The notes beneath the pieces are model-generated. The model was not told the DNA's origin, did no database searches, and saw only the letters and a program-made list of their open reading frames with translations. Below are positions 61,035-64,000 of a stretch of DNA of 64,000 bases, in pieces. The stretch's first letter is position 1. Each line of letters begins with the position of its first letter. Position numbers and translations under genes: made by a program. The stretch is from Paenibacillus pinihumi DSM 23905 = JCM 16419. Lineage in GTDB: Bacteria; Bacillota; Bacilli; Paenibacillales; Paenibacillaceae. The stretch covers positions 1 through 64,000 of the forward strand of contig NZ_AULX01000019.1 in assembly GCF_000422505.1 (NCBI RefSeq). Reading direction: 5' to 3'.

Positions 61035-62069
61035 ATGAGAAAATGGATGTACGCGGCTCTTGCGGGCGCCGTATTGCTGACGGCAGGCTGCAGCAGCGAC
61101 ACGGGTGGCAAGGGACAAGGAGCTTCCGGTGGAGACGGGACCCCAAAAGTCGGGGTGGCCATTTACAAATACGACGATACCTTCATGACCGGGGTGCGCA
61201 ATGCGATGCAGAGCGCGGCAGGGGGCAAGGCAACCCTGGATATTGTCGACAGCCAAAACTCACAACCGACGCAAAATGAGAAGGTCGACCTGTTCATCTC
61301 CAAAAAATATAACGCCATGGCAATCAACGCTGTTGACCGTACAGCTGCAGGCGTCATTATCGACAAGGCCCAAGCGGCTAATATTCCCGTCGTTTTCCTG
61401 AACCGCGAGCCCATGGCCGAGGATATGAACAAGTGGGATAAGGTGTACTATGTGGGAGCGAAGGCTGAAGAATCCGGTACGATCTCCGGACAGCTCATTG
61501 TTGACTACTGGAAGTCACATCCGGAGGCGGACAAAAACGGGGACGGCAAGCTCCAGTATGTGCTGCTCAGAGGTGAACCGGGCCATCAGGATGCGGAGCT
61601 GCGTTCCAAGTTCTCCATCCAGGCGATCAAGGATGCAGGGATCGAAGTCGAAGCGCTGGCGGATGATACGGCCATGTGGGACCGTGTAAAAGGGCAGGAG
61701 AAAATGCAGGCATTCCTCGCTGCGCATGGCGATAAAATCGAAGCTGTGCTGGCTAATAACGACGACATGGCGCTTGGAGCAATCGAAGCGCTGAAAGCAG
61801 CCGGTTATTTCACAGGCGATAAATTTATTCCGGTTGTCGGTGTTGATGCGACTGCTCCAGCTATTCAGGCGCTGCAGGACGGCACATTGCTCGGTACGGT
61901 GCTTAATGATGCGAAAAACCAGGGTGCGGCAACGGTAGCTCTGGCTTCCGTACTCGGCAAAGGCGAGACGCCAAGCAAGGAAAATACGGGCTACGACCTT
62001 ATTGACGGCAAATACGTATGGATCGCTTACAAGAAAATTACGAAGGACAACGTCTCGGAAGCGCAATAG
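61035..62069 (+). CDS. mglB: Galactose/methyl-galactoside-binding lipoprotein MglB
   Basis: 344 residues. Lipoprotein signal with lipobox LTAGC (Cys at about 19) and a Gly/Ser linker. The mature part follows E. coli MglB closely: VGVAIYKYDDTFMTGVRNAM, QNEKVDLFISKKYNAMAINA, VVFLNREP, KWDKVYYVGA, VLLRGEPGHQDAE, and a calcium-site-like DKNGDGKLQYVLL. It delivers galactose or a related sugar to the MglAC transporter. ATG with AAAAGGAGGTC upstream. Separated from mglA by a terminator-like hairpin. Confidence 0.92.
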   Translation: MRKWMYAALAGAVLLTAGCSSDTGGKGQGASGGDGTPKVGVAIYKYDDTFMTGVRNAMQSAAGGKATLDIVDSQNSQPTQNEKVDLFISKKYNAMAINAVDRTAAGVIIDKAQAANIPVVFLNREPMAEDMNKWDKVYYVGAKAEESGTISGQLIVDYWKSHPEADKNGDGKLQYVLLRGEPGHQDAELRSKFSIQAIKDAGIEVEALADDTAMWDRVKGQEKMQAFLAAHGDKIEAVLANNDDMALGAIEALKAAGYFTGDKFIPVVGVDATAPAIQALQDGTLLGTVLNDAKNQGAATVALASVLGKGETPSKENTGYDLIDGKYVWIAYKKITKDNVSEAQ

Positions 62070-62077
62070 GAATAGAG

Positions 62078-62115
62078 AAGGGGCAGCGTTCAAGAAATAG
62101 GCGTTGCCCCTTTTT
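62078..62115 (+). terminator. Intercistronic hairpin between mglB and mglA
   Basis: AAGGGGCAGCG pairs with CGTTGCCCCTT (one G-U) around a 13-nt loop, followed by TTTTA. It lies 8 nt after the mglB stop and 40 nt before mglA, the usual place for a partial terminator that keeps binding-protein mRNA in excess. Confidence 0.8.
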
Positions 62116-62153
62116 ATTTCAATCAGGAAGTCCATAAGAAGGGAGGAAAGTCC

Positions 62154-63671
62154 ATGACGCAGCAGTATGCACTTGAGATGAGGAGCATATCCAAAGCATT
62201 TCCGGGCGTTCAGGCATTAAGCGATGTCACCTTGAAGGTCAGGCCCGGAACAGTCCATGCGCTGATGGGTGAGAACGGAGCAGGCAAATCGACCCTGATG
62301 AAATGCCTCTTCGGCATTTACCGTCCTGACGCGGGTGAGATTTATATTCAGGGCGTCCGCAAGGACATTCATAGTTCGCGCATGGCAATGGACAACGGTG
62401 TGGCGATGATTCATCAAGAGCTACATCCGGTCCCTCACCGCAATGTGATGGAGAACATATGGCTCGGCCGTTTCCCTATGAAGGGCTTCTGGCCTCTCCA
62501 GTTTGTGGATCACCGGCGGATGTATGAGGAAACGGTCAAGCTGTTCGCAGACCTGGAAATGAATATTGACCCGCTGGCCCGAACCGGATCACTGTCTGTC
62601 TCCAAGATCCAATCCATTGAGATCGCCAAGGCCGTCTCCTTTCAATCCAGAGTTATCGTAATGGATGAGCCGACCTCGTCGCTCACAGGCAATGAAGTCG
62701 AGCAGCTCTTCAAAATTATTAACCGGCTTCGTGACCGTGGCGTATCGATTATCTATATCTCTCACAAAATGGAGGAAATTCTCCGTATTTCTGATGAGGT
62801 GTCCATTATGAGAGACGGCAAGCCCATAGGAACCTGGCAAGCAGAAGAGCTGACCACCGACCTGATCATTACCCGCATGGTCGGACGCGACCTCACGGAG
62901 CGCTACCCGGAGCGTCTTCATCAGCCGGGCAAGGTGGTCATGGAGGTGGATAGGCTGTCCTCGCCAAATTTGAAGTCCTTTCAGGATGTCTCTTTCTCGC
63001 TGCGCAAGGGCGAGGTGCTGGGAGTAGGCGGTCTTGTCGGCGCACAGCGGACAGAGCTGATCGAGGCACTGTTTGGCCTGCGCGCGATCTCTGGAGGAAC
63101 GATCCGGATTAACGGAAAGAAAGTTCGGATCAAATCACCGGCGGATGCGAAGAAGCAGCGGATTGCCCTCTTGACCGAGGAGCGGAGAGCGACGGGAATT
63201 TTCCCTGTGCTGTCCATCTATGAAAATACGATCATTGCCAATCTCACTCGCTACCGCTCGGCTTTTATTCTGCTGAATGAACGAAAAGGGCGGCAGGAGG
63301 CGGCGGCACATGTGGATAAGCTGCGCACAAAGACTCCATCGGTGGATACGCCGATACGCAATCTGTCCGGCGGCAATCAGCAGAAGGTGCTGCTGGCGCG
63401 CTGGCTGCTGACTGACCCGGATATTCTGTTGCTAGACGAGCCGACCAGGGGCATTGATGTAGGCGCGAAATACGAGATTTATACGATCATTACCCAGCTT
63501 GCCCTTCAAGGGAAGAGCATTATTATGATTTCGTCCGAAATGCCGGAGCTGATTGGCATGTCGGATCGGATTATGGTGATGAGTGAAGGGCGGCTCACCG
63601 GGATTGTAGACAGCAGGCAAGCAACGGAGCAGGATATTATGCGGCTGGCTGCACAGCAGCGCAGAGCATAG
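62154..63671 (+). CDS. mglA: Galactose/methyl-galactoside ABC transporter ATP-binding protein MglA
   Basis: 505 residues with two ATPase halves, as in MglA/RbsA. First half: Walker A GENGAGKST near residue 38, signature LSVSKIQSIEIAKAV near 147 and Walker B VIVMDEPTSSLT near 165. Second half starts at about 260 with degenerate Walker A (GGLVGAQRTEL) and has signature LSGGNQQKVLLARWL near 405 and LLLDEPTRGIDVG near 425. ATG with GGGAGG 6 nt upstream. mglC follows 13 nt later. Confidence 0.93.
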   Translation: MTQQYALEMRSISKAFPGVQALSDVTLKVRPGTVHALMGENGAGKSTLMKCLFGIYRPDAGEIYIQGVRKDIHSSRMAMDNGVAMIHQELHPVPHRNVMENIWLGRFPMKGFWPLQFVDHRRMYEETVKLFADLEMNIDPLARTGSLSVSKIQSIEIAKAVSFQSRVIVMDEPTSSLTGNEVEQLFKIINRLRDRGVSIIYISHKMEEILRISDEVSIMRDGKPIGTWQAEELTTDLIITRMVGRDLTERYPERLHQPGKVVMEVDRLSSPNLKSFQDVSFSLRKGEVLGVGGLVGAQRTELIEALFGLRAISGGTIRINGKKVRIKSPADAKKQRIALLTEERRATGIFPVLSIYENTIIANLTRYRSAFILLNERKGRQEAAAHVDKLRTKTPSVDTPIRNLSGGNQQKVLLARWLLTDPDILLLDEPTRGIDVGAKYEIYTIITQLALQGKSIIMISSEMPELIGMSDRIMVMSEGRLTGIVDSRQATEQDIMRLAAQQRRA

Positions 63672-63684
63672 CAGGAGGGGAACC

Positions 63685-64000
63685 ATGAATCTGCATGTAT
63701 TCTTTAAAGTGAAGGACTATTTGATGAACCGGGCGATTTTTGTCGTCCTGGTGCTGCTTGTGATCGGAATTGCCATTGCCGATCCGAATTTTCTGGCGTT
63801 TTCCACGCTGCGGGATATTTTGCAGCAGTCATCCACCCGCGCCATTATTGCACTTGGGGCTGCCTTTATTCTGATTACGGGCGGTGTAGATCTGTCGGCA
63901 GGCAGAGTAGTGGGGCTGACGGCAGTCATCTCGGCATCCTTGCTGCAACTGGATACGTATGCGAACCGTTTCTTTCCGGATTTGCCGCAGCTTCCGCTTT
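63685..64000 (+). CDS. mglC: Galactose/methyl-galactoside ABC transporter permease MglC (partial)
   Basis: ATG at 63685 with GGAGGGG 5 nt upstream. The frame is open to the window end (105 codons). N-terminal helix (FVVLVLLVIGIAIADPNFL), then ALGAAFILITGGVDLSAGRV, the hallmark of RbsC/MglC permeases. The C-terminal two thirds lie outside the window. Last gene of the visible mglBAC set. Confidence 0.9.
   Translation, partial: MNLHVFFKVKDYLMNRAIFVVLVLLVIGIAIADPNFLAFSTLRDILQQSSTRAIIALGAAFILITGGVDLSAGRVVGLTAVISASLLQLDTYANRFFPDLPQLPL

Noticed and set aside
1-64000. CRISPR arrays, prophage genes, tRNA genes
   Set aside because: No regularly spaced direct repeats, phage structural or integrase genes, or tRNA cloverleaf sequences were noticed by eye.

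Overview
The window reads as chromosomal DNA of a Gram-positive, endospore-forming-type Firmicute, most likely Paenibacillus or a close relative. Signs of this are strong AGGAGG-type ribosome binding sites with many TTG and GTG starts, an S-layer-anchored (SLH) surface protein, a YesN/YesM-type two-component pair, an MsrA-MsrB fusion, a seven-gene mrp antiporter operon and paired YitT and DedA proteins. The genus is inferred from gene content, not from a marker-gene comparison.

Layout. 0-9 kb: the 3' end of a 5S rRNA (end of an rRNA operon), then housekeeping genes: a serine hydrolase, MgtE, an asparaginase, a TrxB-like flavoprotein, RNase Z between two YitT proteins, and a stand-alone KdpD-USP-like protein. 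9-15.5 kb: mrpABCDEFG, preceded by a leader with a very long hairpin. 15.7-22.9 kb: AI-2E-type permease, DedA, TetR regulator plus YhgE/Pip export protein (sharing a predicted operator), second DedA, membrane-anchored NUDIX protein, Lin0512 protein. 23-28.3 kb: one 1,728-residue surface protein whose domains (alpha/alpha barrels, DUF4430 repeats, SLH) recall transcobalamin. 28.4-30.8 kb: thioredoxin-like protein, zinc-ribbon protein, Zur, YisL.

31-37.2 kb is an apparently AT-richer accessory island. It holds small membrane proteins, an operon for a secreted Cys-free protein with a split ABC transporter, an IS110-type transposase remnant, and two genes each interrupted by one in-frame stop codon. 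37.4-45.5 kb holds an Lrp-type regulator and a cluster of five hydrolases (GGT-like, isochorismatase-like, amidase-signature, creatininase-like, FAH-like) with a NitT/TauT-type ABC transporter that lacks a binding protein. This looks like an uncharacterised route for an amide- or ring-nitrogen compound.

45.8-53.7 kb: MarR plus a DHA2-type efflux pump with a palindromic operator, a polysaccharide deacetylase, a small EamA-like protein, a HEAT-repeat protein, a DinB-like protein and MsrAB. 54-56.2 kb: ribokinase with a strong promoter and a LacI/cre-like operator, then a broken junction where a LacI regulator and an RlmA-type methyltransferase are truncated tail to tail. 56.4-64 kb: a sugar-uptake locus in which a YesN-type response regulator, YesM-type kinase and membrane-anchored sugar-binding sensor overlap by 4 nt each, followed by mglB, mglA and the start of mglC, which runs off the window.

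No CRISPR array, tRNA, prophage or intact insertion sequence was seen.
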